DNA of 61,243 bases, taken from positions 1 through 61,243 of the forward strand of contig CALVWX010000009.1 of assembly GCA_944368215.1 (NCBI GenBank), read 5' to 3'. The stretch comes from an uncultured Clostridia bacterium (lineage in GTDB: Bacteria > Bacillota > Clostridia > Christensenellales > Borkfalkiaceae). Shown piece after piece: positions 43,965 through 53,659 of this stretch. Every line of letters begins with the position of its first letter. Within the stretch, counting starts at the first letter, position 1. The translations under genes were made by a program, and so were the position numbers. A model generated the notes under the pieces. The model was given only the letters and a program-made list of their open reading frames with translations. It was not told the origin of the DNA and made no database searches.

Positions 43965-44331
43965 AAAAAATCATCCCGCAGATATAGCTTCCCAGCGCTC
44001 CGCCCAGTGCCGCCGCGGCGCATTGAATGGCTACAAGCGTTGTGTAAGACAATCTTTTTTTGGTGGGCTTAGCAGGCGGCAGTGGAGGAGGCTCGGGTTC
44101 TTCGTATTGTTTAAGCCCCATAATGCAGAATGCGTTGCCCTTGGCGTATTTTACTTCTGCATACCCGTCGTTTACAAGTTGTTTCAAAACGGCTTCCAAG
44201 GTCTCCCGCGTGCGGTTTTCTTCGGGCAGAATGTCCAAAAGTTCGTCCTCGTAAAAAATGCCGTAGCCCTCGCGCGTAGACGAAAATATTTTATTGCAAA
44301 TTGACCTGCACAACTCTTCCACACTATACAT
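43954..44331 (-). CDS. Small winged-helix-like protein with a C-terminal TM helix (paralogue 2)
   Basis: 125 aa. It has the same plan as its downstream neighbour: a winged-helix-like N-terminus (RETLEAVLKQLVNDGYAEVKYAKGNAF), a proline-rich linker (PEPPPLPPAKPTKKR) and one or two C-terminal hydrophobic helices (about 92-123). The function is unknown. The ribosome binding site is poor, so the ATG is uncertain. The overlap of 11 nt with the next gene implies coupled translation. Confidence 0.68.
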   Translation of the reverse strand: MYSVEELCRSICNKIFSSTREGYGIFYEDELLDILPEENRTRETLEAVLKQLVNDGYAEVKYAKGNAFCIMGLKQYEEPEPPPLPPAKPTKKRLSYTTLVAIQCAAAALGGALGSYICGMIFYAV

Positions 44332-44349
44332 ATTGACAAAAAAATTGCA

Positions 44350-44384
44350 AAAATATACCGCCCGCGATTTTTAGTCGCTGGCGG
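44350..44384 (-). terminator. Terminator after rqcH
   Basis: CCGCC-GCGA and TCGC-GGCGG arms (44358-44367 with 44375-44384, one mismatch), followed on the minus strand by TATATTTTTGC. Confidence 0.7.
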
Positions 44385-44405
44385 CTTAAAAATTCATGAC
44401 AATAC

Positions 44406-46079
44406 TTAGTTTTTCGCGTCCTCTCTGTGCGCGTCGGGGGTGACTATTATATTGCTGTAGTCGGTGTATATGACAAAACCCGCGTTGGCTTTGGGAGGTT
44501 TTTTGACGAATTTTTTAAATGCGTAATCAACCGTCACTTTATCGCGCCCGCGCGCCTCGGAATAGTATGCGCATATCTCGGCGGCTTTGGCAATGGTCTC
44601 GTCGGGCACTTTCCCGCCGCGCGCAACAATGCCCACGTGGGAGGAGTGGTACCTGTTGGTGTGCAGCCATATATCGTCGGGCGCAAGGCTTTTTAAAAGT
44701 CTGTCGTTCTGCACGTTGTTTCTGCCCGCAAGCACCTTAAAGCCGTTTATTTCATACTCCCTCAAAGGAGCGGATTCGCTCGTCTTTTTCTTTTTGTTGC
44801 CCTTTTCCGCAGGCTGTTTTATAAGCCCGTCGGCTATGAGCTCTTCGTTAATCTCTTTAAGGTCGTCAATGCATTCGGCGGCACATATGTGGGCGCTAAT
44901 CGAAGTCAGATAGTCCAAACGCTCCTCGGTTTCGGCCCTCTGAACAGAAAGAATTTCAACCGTCCTCTTCATTTTTGCATACTTTTTGTAATACTTTTGC
45001 GCGTTCTGCGAAGGGCTTAGCTGTCTGTCGAGCTTTATGGCGATTTTTCTCGGTTCTTCGCTGTAATAATTGTCGGCTTCAAAACTCGTCATGCCCCGTT
45101 CAAGGCGGTATATGTTGGCGGTAATCAGTTCGCCCTTGAGCTTTATTTCATCTGCAGACTCGCATTCCAGAAGTTTTTCGTTTATCTGCGCCAGACGCTT
45201 TTCAACCTTTTTGGTCGCCGCGTGCAGGGCGGTAGTCAGCTTTCTCTTCGCATCCTCGAAAGTCTTTTTAACGTATACGTAATCGTAGTAGGCCCTTTGG
45301 GCGTCTAAAATGCTGTCGTACGTCTTCGCGTCCGGTTTTATCGTGCGGACCTTGAAGTCTTCGGGCTCGCCGTTTTCGTTATAAGTCACGCACGGCGCCG
45401 AATACTCCGAATTGACGTATTCATAAACCTGCCCGGCCGTAACGTTTCCGCCGTAAAAGGCGCACATCTCGAGCGCGGTGGAGTAAGCTATGCCCTCGAC
45501 GTTCGCACATATGAATTTTTCGTCATGCGCTTCGCCGCCGAAAGCGCTTTCAAGGGCGCCGGGGTCTGTGGGGTCGGCCTTGCCCTGAGGGGGAGGAAGA
45601 GTGTATTTCGCCCCCGAAAAAAGCACGCGCTTTGCGTTTTCTTCAAGCGTCGTCTGCTTCAGCGCGCCTAAAATTATTCCCTTTTCAACGAGTATAAGGT
45701 TGGAATATTTGCCCATAATTTCGCAGTAAAGGATCATGTGCGTCTGCGAAAATTCTGAAAAGCAGTCCAGTTCTATGGCTATGATTCTTTCAAATCCCGC
45801 CTGCCTTAAGTGGGTTATCTGCGCGTTCTGCAGATGTTTTCTTAAAAGCATGCAAAAATTGGGCGCGACGGGCGGGTTGGGTTTTTCGCCGTCGGCAAGG
45901 CTTATTCTGTTATTTTTTGCCGAAGTCGAAATTTCAAGTTTAACCGAGCCCGAACGAGTGTATATAATTAAAGACAGCTCGTCTTTCTCCGGCATATTTA
46001 TTTTTGAAATTTTTCCGCCGACGAGCAGTTGCTTCAGCTCGCCCGCAACGTGTCGCAATGTAAATGCGTCCTGCGGCAT
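44406..46079 (-). CDS. rqcH: Ribosome quality control factor RqcH (NFACT/FbpA family)
   Basis: 557 aa. The NFACT-N domain starts DAFTLRHVAGELKQLLVGGKI and contains EIMGKYSNLILV. A long coiled coil follows (about 260-420), and the NFACT-R domain carries DDIWLHTNRYHSSHVGI. RqcH binds stalled 50S-peptidyl-tRNA and adds C-terminal alanine tails that mark the peptide for ClpXP and other proteases. The clp genes lie just across the divergent promoter. It was historically annotated as fibronectin-binding protein. AAAGGA supports the start. Confidence 0.93.
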   Translation of the reverse strand: MPQDAFTLRHVAGELKQLLVGGKISKINMPEKDELSLIIYTRSGSVKLEISTSAKNNRISLADGEKPNPPVAPNFCMLLRKHLQNAQITHLRQAGFERIIAIELDCFSEFSQTHMILYCEIMGKYSNLILVEKGIILGALKQTTLEENAKRVLFSGAKYTLPPPQGKADPTDPGALESAFGGEAHDEKFICANVEGIAYSTALEMCAFYGGNVTAGQVYEYVNSEYSAPCVTYNENGEPEDFKVRTIKPDAKTYDSILDAQRAYYDYVYVKKTFEDAKRKLTTALHAATKKVEKRLAQINEKLLECESADEIKLKGELITANIYRLERGMTSFEADNYYSEEPRKIAIKLDRQLSPSQNAQKYYKKYAKMKRTVEILSVQRAETEERLDYLTSISAHICAAECIDDLKEINEELIADGLIKQPAEKGNKKKKTSESAPLREYEINGFKVLAGRNNVQNDRLLKSLAPDDIWLHTNRYHSSHVGIVARGGKVPDETIAKAAEICAYYSEARGRDKVTVDYAFKKFVKKPPKANAGFVIYTDYSNIIVTPDAHREDAKN

Positions 46080-46114
46080 AATATAAAATCCTTTTTATTT
46101 GTAAGTTTTACGCT

Positions 46115-46143
46115 ATTATATCCCAAAAAAATTGACTTGTAAA
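46115..46143 (-). promoter_or_regulatory. Promoter of rqcH
   Basis: On the minus strand TTTACA (46138-46143), 17 nt, TATAAT (46115-46120). Confidence 0.55.
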
Positions 46144-46258
46144 TAAAAAAATTGCGTGTAAATTAATTAAAGCGTCGTCAAAACGCTTTTCAAAATAATC
46201 TACATGTGCTAAAATGTTAAAGTTGAAAATATTATTACCATAATTTAGGAGAATAAAA

Positions 46259-47551
46259 ATGAAGTACACAACCACGGCGGGCGAAAAGAGCACCGTAAAA
46301 GTAACCATCGACTTTTCAAAGGAGGAGTGGGAAGGAGCCATCGCCGAAGCATACCAAAGGACGCGCGGCAAGTACACCGTTCCCGGTTTCAGAAAGGGCA
46401 AAGCTCCCAAGGCCGTCGTAGAAAATTACTACGGCAAAGCGGTATTCTTTGACGAAGCTTTCAACGTACTTTATTCCAAGCACTATCCCGAAATTCTCGA
46501 AAAAGAAAGGGAAAACTTCACCGCAGTCGGCGATCCCGAACTTTCCGTCGACGACCTTTCCGACGAAAAGGTCACTTTGAGCGCAGTCATTCCCGTAAAG
46601 CCCGATGTCAAAATCGGCGCATATAAGGGCCTCGACATCAAAAAGTACGAATACACCGTCTCCGGCGAGGACGTTACAAAGGAAGTCAATAAGATTCTCG
46701 ACAGAGAGGCTAAGTCCGTCGATGTCACAGACCGCGCCTGCGCAGACGGCGACACCGTAAACATCAATTTCTCCGGCTCTGTAGACGGCGAAAAATTCCC
46801 CGGCGGCACGGCTGAAAACTACGACCTCGTTTTAGGTTCCGGCTCATTCATTCCCGGTTTCGAATCTCAGGTCGTCGGCATGAACATAGGCGACGACAGG
46901 GACATCACCGTCAAATTTCCCGAAGATTATCAGGCGGAAAACCTTCGCGGCAAGGATGCGGTTTTCGCTATTCACCTCAATTCAATCAAGGGCAAGGAAC
47001 TTCCCGAACTGACCGATGAATACGTCAAAAAGCACACCGGCAGCGAAACCATCGCAGATTACACCGCAAAGGTAAAGGAGCGCCTCGAAAAGCAGGCCGA
47101 AAGCCGCGGCAGGGACGAGACCGAAAACGCGATAGTCGAAGCCATCTGCAAAACTGCCGAATGCGAAATTCCCCAGGCCATGATTGAGCACGAAATCGAC
47201 AGAATGGTTCAGGATTTCTCATACCGTCTCATGTATCAGGGCCTTAAGCTCGAAGACTACATCAAATACATGGGCCAGACCATGCCCCAGTTCCGCGCCC
47301 AGTTCGAAGAGCAGGCAAAATCGCGCGTTCTTTCCCAGCTCGTAATCGAAAAGATCGTAAGGGAAGAAAAGATTACCGCATCGCCCGAAGAAATCGACGC
47401 CAAAATCGCCGAACAGGCAAGCTCCGTCGGAAAGACGGCCGAAGAATACAAAAAGAACATCGACCCCCGCCAGCAGGAGTATATCACCAACGACATAGTT
47501 ATCACCAAGCTGTTCTCTTTCCTTGAAGAGAATAACAACATGCAGAAATAA
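46259..47551 (+). CDS. tig: Trigger factor
   Basis: 430 aa ribosome-bound chaperone and prolyl isomerase. The N-terminal ribosome-binding domain has the signature PGFRKGKAPKAVVENYYG (GFRxGxxP). The central FKBP-type isomerase domain is near 150-240 (ADGDTVNINFSGSVDG). The C-terminal arms are helical. The start is supported by TTAGGAG. It heads the tig-clpP-clpX-lon-engB cluster, the usual Firmicutes order. Confidence 0.96.
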   Translation: MKYTTTAGEKSTVKVTIDFSKEEWEGAIAEAYQRTRGKYTVPGFRKGKAPKAVVENYYGKAVFFDEAFNVLYSKHYPEILEKERENFTAVGDPELSVDDLSDEKVTLSAVIPVKPDVKIGAYKGLDIKKYEYTVSGEDVTKEVNKILDREAKSVDVTDRACADGDTVNINFSGSVDGEKFPGGTAENYDLVLGSGSFIPGFESQVVGMNIGDDRDITVKFPEDYQAENLRGKDAVFAIHLNSIKGKELPELTDEYVKKHTGSETIADYTAKVKERLEKQAESRGRDETENAIVEAICKTAECEIPQAMIEHEIDRMVQDFSYRLMYQGLKLEDYIKYMGQTMPQFRAQFEEQAKSRVLSQLVIEKIVREEKITASPEEIDAKIAEQASSVGKTAEEYKKNIDPRQQEYITNDIVITKLFSFLEENNNMQK

Positions 47552-47583
47552 AAAGCCATCTTTGGCTGTGGGATAAAACCCTT

Positions 47584-47616
47584 GCGGGGCGGCTTTGTAC
47601 ATAAGTCCGCCCCGTT
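47584..47616 (+). terminator. Hairpin after tig
   Basis: GCGGGGCGG (47584-47592) pairs with CCGCCCCG (from about 47608), loop about 15 nt. The following sequence TTGTCATAATC is only weakly T-rich. Confidence 0.45.
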
Positions 47617-47656
47617 GTCATAATCAGGTCCTGCCGCTTTCAGATGCGGTTGACCC

Positions 47657-47666
47657 GCATATATGC
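47657..47666. promoter_or_regulatory. Palindrome between tig and clpP
   Basis: GCATATATGC, flanked by GGTTGA and TTAACC, makes a larger imperfect dyad (about 47647-47673) upstream of clpP. It does not match CtsR (GGTCAAA repeats) or CIRCE. It may be an operator for clpP. Confidence 0.35.
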
Positions 47667-47728
47667 CTTAACCAACGCACTTTTTGCGTCGGATATTCAA
47701 TAAAAACCTTATATAAGGAGGATATTTT

Positions 47729-48325
47729 ATGCATAGCGAAAAATCGGCACTCGTGCCCTATATCGTCGAACAGACTTCGCGCGGCGAGCGTTCGTACGAC
47801 ATTTATTCAAGACTTTTGGAGGACAGAATAATCTTTTTAAGCGGCGAGATTGACGACGCCACGGCCAACACCGTCGTAGCCCAGCTCATCTATCTCGAAG
47901 CCAAGGACCCTTCCAAGGACATTTCGCTCTATATCAACAGCCCCGGCGGTTCGGTTTCTGCGGGCCTCGCCATTTACGACACCATGAACTACGTCAAGTG
48001 CGACGTATCCACCATCTGTATAGGCATGGCGGCTTCAATGGGCGCGTTCCTTCTCTCCAGCGGCGCAAAGGGCAAAAGGTACGCCCTTCCCAACAGCGAG
48101 ATAATGATTCACCAGCCCCTCGGAGGCGCTCAGGGTCAGGCCAGCGACATAAAAATTGCCGCAGAGCACATTTTAAAGACTAAGGATAAACTCAATAAAA
48201 TTCTCGCGGAAAATTCGGGCAAGCCCATCGAAGTGCTCGAAAAGGACACCGACAGGGACAATTACCTCTCCGCGCAGGAAGCCCTCGAATACGGCCTTAT
48301 AGACAAAGTTTTTTATAAGAGATAA
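47729..48325 (+). CDS. clpP: ATP-dependent Clp protease proteolytic subunit
   Basis: 198 aa serine peptidase, the normal length. The nucleophile is in [19 protein letters not shown], the catalytic His in [10 protein letters not shown], and the Asp in the C-terminal third ([18 protein letters not shown]). It forms two heptameric rings docked by ClpX, encoded next. A short propeptide is likely. A strong AAGGAGG precedes the ATG. Confidence 0.97.
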   Translation: MHSEKSALVPYIVEQTSRGERSYDIYSRLLEDRIIFLSGEIDDATANTVVAQLIYLEAKDPSKDISLYINSPGGSVSAGLAIYDTMNYVKCDVSTICIGMAASMGAFLLSSGAKGKRYALPNSEIMIHQPLGGAQGQASDIKIAAEHILKTKDKLNKILAENSGKPIEVLEKDTDRDNYLSAQEALEYGLIDKVFYKR

Positions 48326-48393
48326 TTGTTTTATAAATAGCTCGTTTAGGGTAAAATATAAAGGGGGAGCAATTTTTCCTCAATAAACTTTAC

Positions 48394-48409
48394 GGGCGCA
48401 AAAGCGCCC
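48394..48409 (+). other. Hairpin just before the clpX ribosome binding site
   Basis: GGGCGC-AAAA-GCGCCC, a perfect 6-bp stem with a tetraloop, ending 4 nt before GGAG. It may tune clpX translation or stabilise the processed mRNA. Confidence 0.4.
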
Positions 48410-48422
48410 CAACGGAGTTATA

Positions 48423-49658
48423 ATGAAAGATCAGCACAGATACTGTTCGTTCTGCGGCAAGCCCGAGGACCTCGTTCAAAGGCTTATATCCGGACAGAAC
48501 GGCGCGTATATCTGCAACGAATGCGTTGAGATATGCGAGGACATGATAAAGGATACCGAGGAGCAGGACACCGCTCCCGTGCCCTTGAAAAAGCCCGCCG
48601 AAATAAAGGCGGAGCTCGATAAATACATCGTAGGCCAGAACGAGGCCAAAAAGGTGCTCTCCGTCGCGGTGTACAATCATTACAAACGCATCAACAACCT
48701 CGGCAAAAAGGAAGATAACGACCTTTCCGACGTCGAAATCGAAAAGAGCAACATTCTCCTTCTCGGTCCCACGGGCTGCGGCAAGACTCTGCTTGCGCGC
48801 ACGCTCGCCAAAATTTTAAACGTTCCCTTCGCCACTACGGACGCAACCACTTTAACCGAAGCGGGCTACGTCGGCGAGGATGTCGAAAACATTCTCTTAA
48901 AGCTCATACAAAACGCCGATTATGACATAGCAAAGGCCCAGCGCGGTATAATCTACATCGATGAAATCGATAAAATCGCGCGCAAGGGCGAAAACGTCTC
49001 CATCACCCGCGACGTATCGGGCGAAGGCGTGCAGCAGGCGCTTTTGAAGATTATCGAAAGCACGGTTGCCAACGTTCCCCCTCAGGGCGGCAGAAAGCAC
49101 CCCCAGCAGGAATGCCTGCGCATAGATACCACCAACATTCTCTTCATCTGCGGCGGAGCGTTCGTCGGCCTCGATAAAATCGTCCGCGCCCGCAGGGACA
49201 CAACCACCCTTGGTTTCGGCGGCGACGTCAAGAGCGACGAAAACGAAGGCGTTTACGAAATGCTTGCAGACGTCAAGCCTCAGGATCTGACCAAATTCGG
49301 TCTCATTCCCGAATTTGTCGGCCGCGTTCCCATCGTCGTTGCCCTTCATCCCCTCGACGAAGACGCGCTCGTCAATATACTCACCAAGCCCAAGAACGCC
49401 ATAATCAAGCAGTACCAGAAGCTTCTCGCCCTCGACGGCGTAAAACTTACTGTCGAAGACGGCGCCGTGCGCGAAATCGCCAAAACGGCCATCAAGCTTA
49501 AAACGGGCGCAAGGGGCTTAAGAACGATTATCGAAGGCTTCATGACTTCTGTCATGTACCGCATTCCTTCCGAGCACGACGTCGAGGAAGTAATCGTCAC
49601 GCGCGACTGCATATCGGATAAGGCCGAACCGGTAATCATTTATAAAAAATCGGCATAA
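48423..49658 (+). CDS. clpX: ATP-dependent Clp protease ATP-binding subunit ClpX
   Basis: 411 aa AAA+ unfoldase. The N-terminal zinc-binding domain has [10 protein letters not shown] and CNECVE. Walker A is [11 protein letters not shown], Walker B is [14 protein letters not shown], and the RKH-type pore loop and sensor regions are intact ([14 protein letters not shown]). It recognises tagged proteins, including RqcH alanine tails, and feeds them to ClpP. Confidence 0.97.
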   Translation: MKDQHRYCSFCGKPEDLVQRLISGQNGAYICNECVEICEDMIKDTEEQDTAPVPLKKPAEIKAELDKYIVGQNEAKKVLSVAVYNHYKRINNLGKKEDNDLSDVEIEKSNILLLGPTGCGKTLLARTLAKILNVPFATTDATTLTEAGYVGEDVENILLKLIQNADYDIAKAQRGIIYIDEIDKIARKGENVSITRDVSGEGVQQALLKIIESTVANVPPQGGRKHPQQECLRIDTTNILFICGGAFVGLDKIVRARRDTTTLGFGGDVKSDENEGVYEMLADVKPQDLTKFGLIPEFVGRVPIVVALHPLDEDALVNILTKPKNAIIKQYQKLLALDGVKLTVEDGAVREIAKTAIKLKTGARGLRTIIEGFMTSVMYRIPSEHDVEEVIVTRDCISDKAEPVIIYKKSA

Positions 49659-49727
49659 AATCAAAAGGGACTTTGTCCCCTTAAAATTCAATAGGTGCCG
49701 CAATATGCGGCAATCAACGCACAAAAA

Positions 49728-49767
49728 CAGGGGGAAGGCGCTTTGGCTTTTCCCCTGCGTTTTTTTA
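49728..49767 (+). terminator. Terminator after clpX
   Basis: CAGGGGG-AA and TT-CCCCTG arms with a loop of about 12 nt, followed by CGTTTTTTT. A smaller GGGAC/GTCCC hairpin lies just after the clpX stop (about 49668-49680). Confidence 0.75.
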
Positions 49768-49818
49768 ATTTGTTCCGCTTGAATTTATCTTCTTGCGGAC
49801 ATGATACAGGTAAAACAT

Positions 49819-52128
49819 ATGGCAAACGAAAGACTTCAGCTGCCCCTCGTCGCCCTGCGCGACAGGGTGGTTTTCCCCAATATTTCCTCGGGCTTCGACG
49901 CCGGCCGCACGGCAACGCTCTATGCTATAAAAGCCGCCACCGAAAACGACCGCACAATCTTTATCTGCGCCCAGCTCGACGGTACCAAGACCGACGTCAC
50001 GCCGGAGGATTTGTACGACGTGGGCACCGTCGCCCGCATAGAGCGCGTGGCTCCCATCTCGGGCGACAGACTGCGCGTCACCTGCCGCGGCTTGTACCGT
50101 GCGCGCACGCTCTCGGTCTATGAGCAGGACGGCGCTCTTTGCGCCACGATAGAAAAAATGCCCGTCGAACGCACCGACCCCGTGTTCGAGGAGGCCTATT
50201 TCCGCACGGCCAAGGGCATACTTCACGATATCGCCCAGTCCGATTCGCGCTTTTCCAAAGAGGCGGTCCAGCGGCTCGATTCGTGCACCGATCCCGAACA
50301 GTTCATTTATCTCGCCCTCGACGGACTGCAATTAAAGTGCGAAGAACAGCAGTCCATATATTCCCGCCTGCGCCTGTCGGACATGTTCTCCGACCTCGAC
50401 AAGCGGCTCAATTCCGAACTTGAAATTTCCCGCCTCGAGCGCAAAATCCAGAGCGCGGTAAGGCAGAATATAGAAAAGAACCAGAAGGAATATTACCTGC
50501 GCGAACAGCTCAAGGCCATCCACACCGAACTCGGCGACGACGAGGACGAAAAAGCCGCGCTCGAAGAGCAGATAAAGGCCAAGCACATGCCGGCCGAAGT
50601 GGAAGAAAAGGCGCTTAAAGAACTTTCGCGCATGTCGCGCATGCAGCCTACTTCGCCCGATTATAACGTTTTAAGGACTTATCTCGACTGGCTTTTAGAC
50701 CTCGAGTGGGAAAACGCCACCGTGGATACTCCCGACCTTGCGGATGCAGTAAAAATCCTCGAAGAAGATCACTACGGCCTGCAGAAAATCAAGGAGCGCA
50801 TAACCGAGTACCTCGCCGTGCTCAAACTCACCAATTCATTGAACGCTCCCGTTCTCTGTTTCGTCGGCCCTCCCGGCGTCGGTAAAACATCAATTGCGGC
50901 GTCCGTCGCGCGCGCCCTCGGCCGCAAATTCGTGCGCATGTCGCTTGGCGGCGTAAAGGACGAATCGGAAATCCGCGGCCACCGCAAAACTTATGTCGGC
51001 GCAATGCCCGGGCGCATAATTACCGCCCTTAAAAACGCGGGCTCGGTAAATCCTGTGTTCCTGCTCGACGAAATAGATAAACTTTCCTCCGACTCCTTCC
51101 GCGGCGACCCCGCCAGCGCCCTTCTGGAAGTTCTGGACCCCGCGCAGAATTCAACCTTCCGCGACAGATATCTCGAAGTTCCTTACGACCTTTCAAAGGT
51201 GCTCTTCATTACCACGGCCAACTCGGTCGATACCATACCGGAACCTCTGCTCGACAGAATGGAGCTCATCCGCATAGAAGGCTACACTCAGGACGAAAAG
51301 AGGGAGATAGCCAAGCGCTATCTCATTCCCAAACGCGCCAAGGCAAACGGCCTCAAGGACGGAGATATTCTCTTCGACGACGGCGGCATAGACGAAATTA
51401 TCGACGGTTACACCCGCGAAGCGGGCGTGCGCGACCTCGAACGCCGCATAGACGCATGCTGCCGCAAGGCGGCCGTCGCCAAGGCCAACGGCCGCAAACG
51501 CAAGGTGCGCATAACCAAAGATACCGTAAAGGAAGCGCTCGGTTCACGCCGCTACGAGCGCGACGAAATGCTCGACAGCGATCAGATAGGCGCGGCCACG
51601 GGCCTCGCGTGGACGGCAGTCGGCGGCACAACGCTGACTATCGAAGTTTCGGCAATGCACGGCAAGGGCGACGTGCTCTTAACCGGCAAGCTCGGCGACG
51701 TCATGAAGGAGAGCGCCCGCGCGGCAATAAGCTACATCCGCTCCAACTCGGATGAATACGGCATCTCCCCCGAAACGTTTGAAAATACCGATATCCACAT
51801 TCACGTGCCCGAAGGCGCAACGCCCAAGGACGGCCCCAGCGCGGGCATTACCATGGCCACGGCCATTTTGTCGGCCTTTACGCACAAACCCGTAAAGCGC
51901 TCCATAGCCATGACGGGCGAAATTACCCTGCGCGGCAAGGTTCTGCCCATCGGCGGACTCAAGGAAAAGGCCCTCGCCGCCTACCGCATAGGCATTCACG
52001 ACGTAATAATCCCCAAGGACAACCAGAAGGACCTTGAAGAAATTCCTCAGACTCTCAAGGATTCAATCAACTTCATTCCCGTCTCCGACGTGGATACAGT
52101 TTTTAGGACTGCAATAGTAAACTTATGA
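49819..52128 (+). CDS. lon: ATP-dependent protease Lon
   Basis: 769 aa from ATG 49819 (AGGT upstream, and the family start [16 protein letters not shown] follows); an in-frame ATG at 49801 would add 6 residues. The N-terminal substrate domain and a coiled coil (about 175-260) are followed by the AAA+ module with Walker [10 protein letters not shown]. The C-terminal Ser-Lys protease has [14 protein letters not shown] with the catalytic Ser, and the Lys in [15 protein letters not shown]. It degrades misfolded proteins. It overlaps engB by 4 nt (ATGA). Confidence 0.96.
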   Translation: MANERLQLPLVALRDRVVFPNISSGFDAGRTATLYAIKAATENDRTIFICAQLDGTKTDVTPEDLYDVGTVARIERVAPISGDRLRVTCRGLYRARTLSVYEQDGALCATIEKMPVERTDPVFEEAYFRTAKGILHDIAQSDSRFSKEAVQRLDSCTDPEQFIYLALDGLQLKCEEQQSIYSRLRLSDMFSDLDKRLNSELEISRLERKIQSAVRQNIEKNQKEYYLREQLKAIHTELGDDEDEKAALEEQIKAKHMPAEVEEKALKELSRMSRMQPTSPDYNVLRTYLDWLLDLEWENATVDTPDLADAVKILEEDHYGLQKIKERITEYLAVLKLTNSLNAPVLCFVGPPGVGKTSIAASVARALGRKFVRMSLGGVKDESEIRGHRKTYVGAMPGRIITALKNAGSVNPVFLLDEIDKLSSDSFRGDPASALLEVLDPAQNSTFRDRYLEVPYDLSKVLFITTANSVDTIPEPLLDRMELIRIEGYTQDEKREIAKRYLIPKRAKANGLKDGDILFDDGGIDEIIDGYTREAGVRDLERRIDACCRKAAVAKANGRKRKVRITKDTVKEALGSRRYERDEMLDSDQIGAATGLAWTAVGGTTLTIEVSAMHGKGDVLLTGKLGDVMKESARAAISYIRSNSDEYGISPETFENTDIHIHVPEGATPKDGPSAGITMATAILSAFTHKPVKRSIAMTGEITLRGKVLPIGGLKEKALAAYRIGIHDVIIPKDNQKDLEEIPQTLKDSINFIPVSDVDTVFRTAIVNL

Positions 52129-52742
52129 AGATAACAAAAGCCGAATTCATTACAAGCGCGGCCGAAAAAAAGCAGTTTTTAACCGCGCAAAAGCCGATAA
52201 TAGCCGTCTGCGGGCGTTCAAACGTGGGTAAAAGCTCGTTTATCAACATGCTCGCAGGCCGCAAAAAGCTCGCGCGCGTCTCCCAGCAACCGGGGCGCAC
52301 GCGCCTTGTAAATTATTTCGATTTCGGCTCTTTTATCCTTGCCGACCTCCCCGGCTACGGCTACGCCCGCGTCAGCAAACAGGAAAAAGCCAGATGGGCA
52401 AAAATGCTCGACGACTTTTTTGCCGACAAGGGCAACATAGCCCACGTATTCTCGCTGTGCGATATACGTCACGAACCCACCGCCGACGATAAGACGATGG
52501 TGGAGTACTTATACTATAATTTAATACCCTTTACCGTCGTCGCCACAAAGGCCGACAAGCTCTCCCGCGCTCAGGTCGATAGGAGCATAACGGCCATAGC
52601 CGCAACTTATAAATGCGGCAGGGACAATATTATTGCAACCTCTTCCGTGACGCGCAAGGGTCTGGATGAAATTTTAACCGCCCTCGACGGCATAGTGGCC
52701 GCCGCGGACAGAAACACAAAAGACGATGAAACGGACGCTTAA
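52125..52742 (+). CDS. engB: Ribosome biogenesis GTP-binding protein EngB/YsxC
   Basis: 205 aa TRAFAC GTPase needed for 50S subunit assembly. G1 is GRSNVGKSSFINML, G2 lies at GRTRLVNYF, G3 is DLPGYGYA, G4 is TKADKLS and G5 is TSSVTRKG. The start overlaps the lon stop. The lon-engB pairing is widespread in Firmicutes. The next gene overlaps its 3' end by 17 nt. Confidence 0.96.
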   Translation: MKITKAEFITSAAEKKQFLTAQKPIIAVCGRSNVGKSSFINMLAGRKKLARVSQQPGRTRLVNYFDFGSFILADLPGYGYARVSKQEKARWAKMLDDFFADKGNIAHVFSLCDIRHEPTADDKTMVEYLYYNLIPFTVVATKADKLSRAQVDRSITAIAATYKCGRDNIIATSSVTRKGLDEILTALDGIVAAADRNTKDDETDA

Positions 52743-53568
52743 AATAATTGTTGCAATCTGCATATCGTTTGCGCTTGTTGTCTTCTGCGGCTGTCAGCGC
52801 GAACTGCCCGTCGGCGATAGCGGCGACGACTACATAGATGTCCCCGATGAAGGAGTGCCTCCCTCTGACGGAGACGGACTTGACGACGAGGATGATCAGC
52901 CGACCACGCCTTCAGACGAATTCCCCCAACAGCCTTCGGACGACGACGGTTCCGGGAGCGTGCAGCCTCCTTCGGAAGATGGCGCGTCAGACGGACAAGG
53001 CGATAACGGCGGCGATGGCTCCGACGGTCAAGAGGAGGAAGGCGGTTCAACTCCGCCAGATACTTCTCCCGAAGTTCCGCCCGAAAATCCTCCTCCGGAT
53101 GAAGATGTTGAAGACGACGAAGATGCCAGCCCGTCATTTTCGGCAGAGTGCAATTTATCTCAATTCGCCGGAGATGAAATAGCCTGCGGAACTGCGCTCG
53201 TTGAAGGATATGTGTGGGTCAACGACATAAACGGCGGCTCATCTGCTGTCGGGTTACGCGACGTTGAGTGCGGTCAGTATTCCCGCTGCGCGCTCATTCA
53301 GAACGGTGCGGCAATTACATTAAGCGTGCCCGTAGGCGCAACATTGACAATCCACGCCCGTAACCTCTATATGCTTGAAAGCTGTCTTTCATTATCCGGC
53401 AATGATTATATGCAAAGCTTTGCTTTGTCTGCCGGCTCTAACGATGGCGGAGCGACGGATGATTATCTGGTATTCACGGCGGAACTTTCTGCGGGCGAAT
53501 ACACATTGCACGCATCCCAAGGTTCGGTCGGCATTTTCTATGTCGGGCTCTTTACTTCACAGGATTGA
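52726..53568 (+). CDS. Lipoprotein with a long acidic linker, function unknown
   Basis: 280 aa. The signal peptide ends VVFCGC, with Cys23 the likely lipidated residue (an imperfect lipobox). Residues ~28-138 are almost only Asp, Glu, Gly, Ser, Pro and Gln, a disordered stalk typical of Gram-positive surface proteins. The globular end (about 140-280) is predicted beta-sheet with Cys residues in ECGQYSRCALIQNG. No family recognised. It begins inside engB (17-nt overlap), so it sits at the tail of a housekeeping operon, and a hairpin terminator follows. Confidence 0.72.
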   Translation: MKRTLKIIVAICISFALVVFCGCQRELPVGDSGDDYIDVPDEGVPPSDGDGLDDEDDQPTTPSDEFPQQPSDDDGSGSVQPPSEDGASDGQGDNGGDGSDGQEEEGGSTPPDTSPEVPPENPPPDEDVEDDEDASPSFSAECNLSQFAGDEIACGTALVEGYVWVNDINGGSSAVGLRDVECGQYSRCALIQNGAAITLSVPVGATLTIHARNLYMLESCLSLSGNDYMQSFALSAGSNDGGATDDYLVFTAELSAGEYTLHASQGSVGIFYVGLFTSQD

Positions 53569-53596
53569 TAGGTAAAGTTTTTTAACGTGCACAACG

Positions 53597-53629
53597 CTGC
53601 GCGGCGGGCGATTGACGCCCGCCGCGCAG
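53597..53629 (+). terminator. Terminator of the lon-engB-lipoprotein unit
   Basis: Perfect 14-bp GC stem (53597-53610 with 53616-53629), loop ATTGA. The T-run is weak (CAACAATTTT). Confidence 0.6.
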
Positions 53630-53659
53630 ACTCAACAATTTTCCGGGGAGCCAAAGGAT

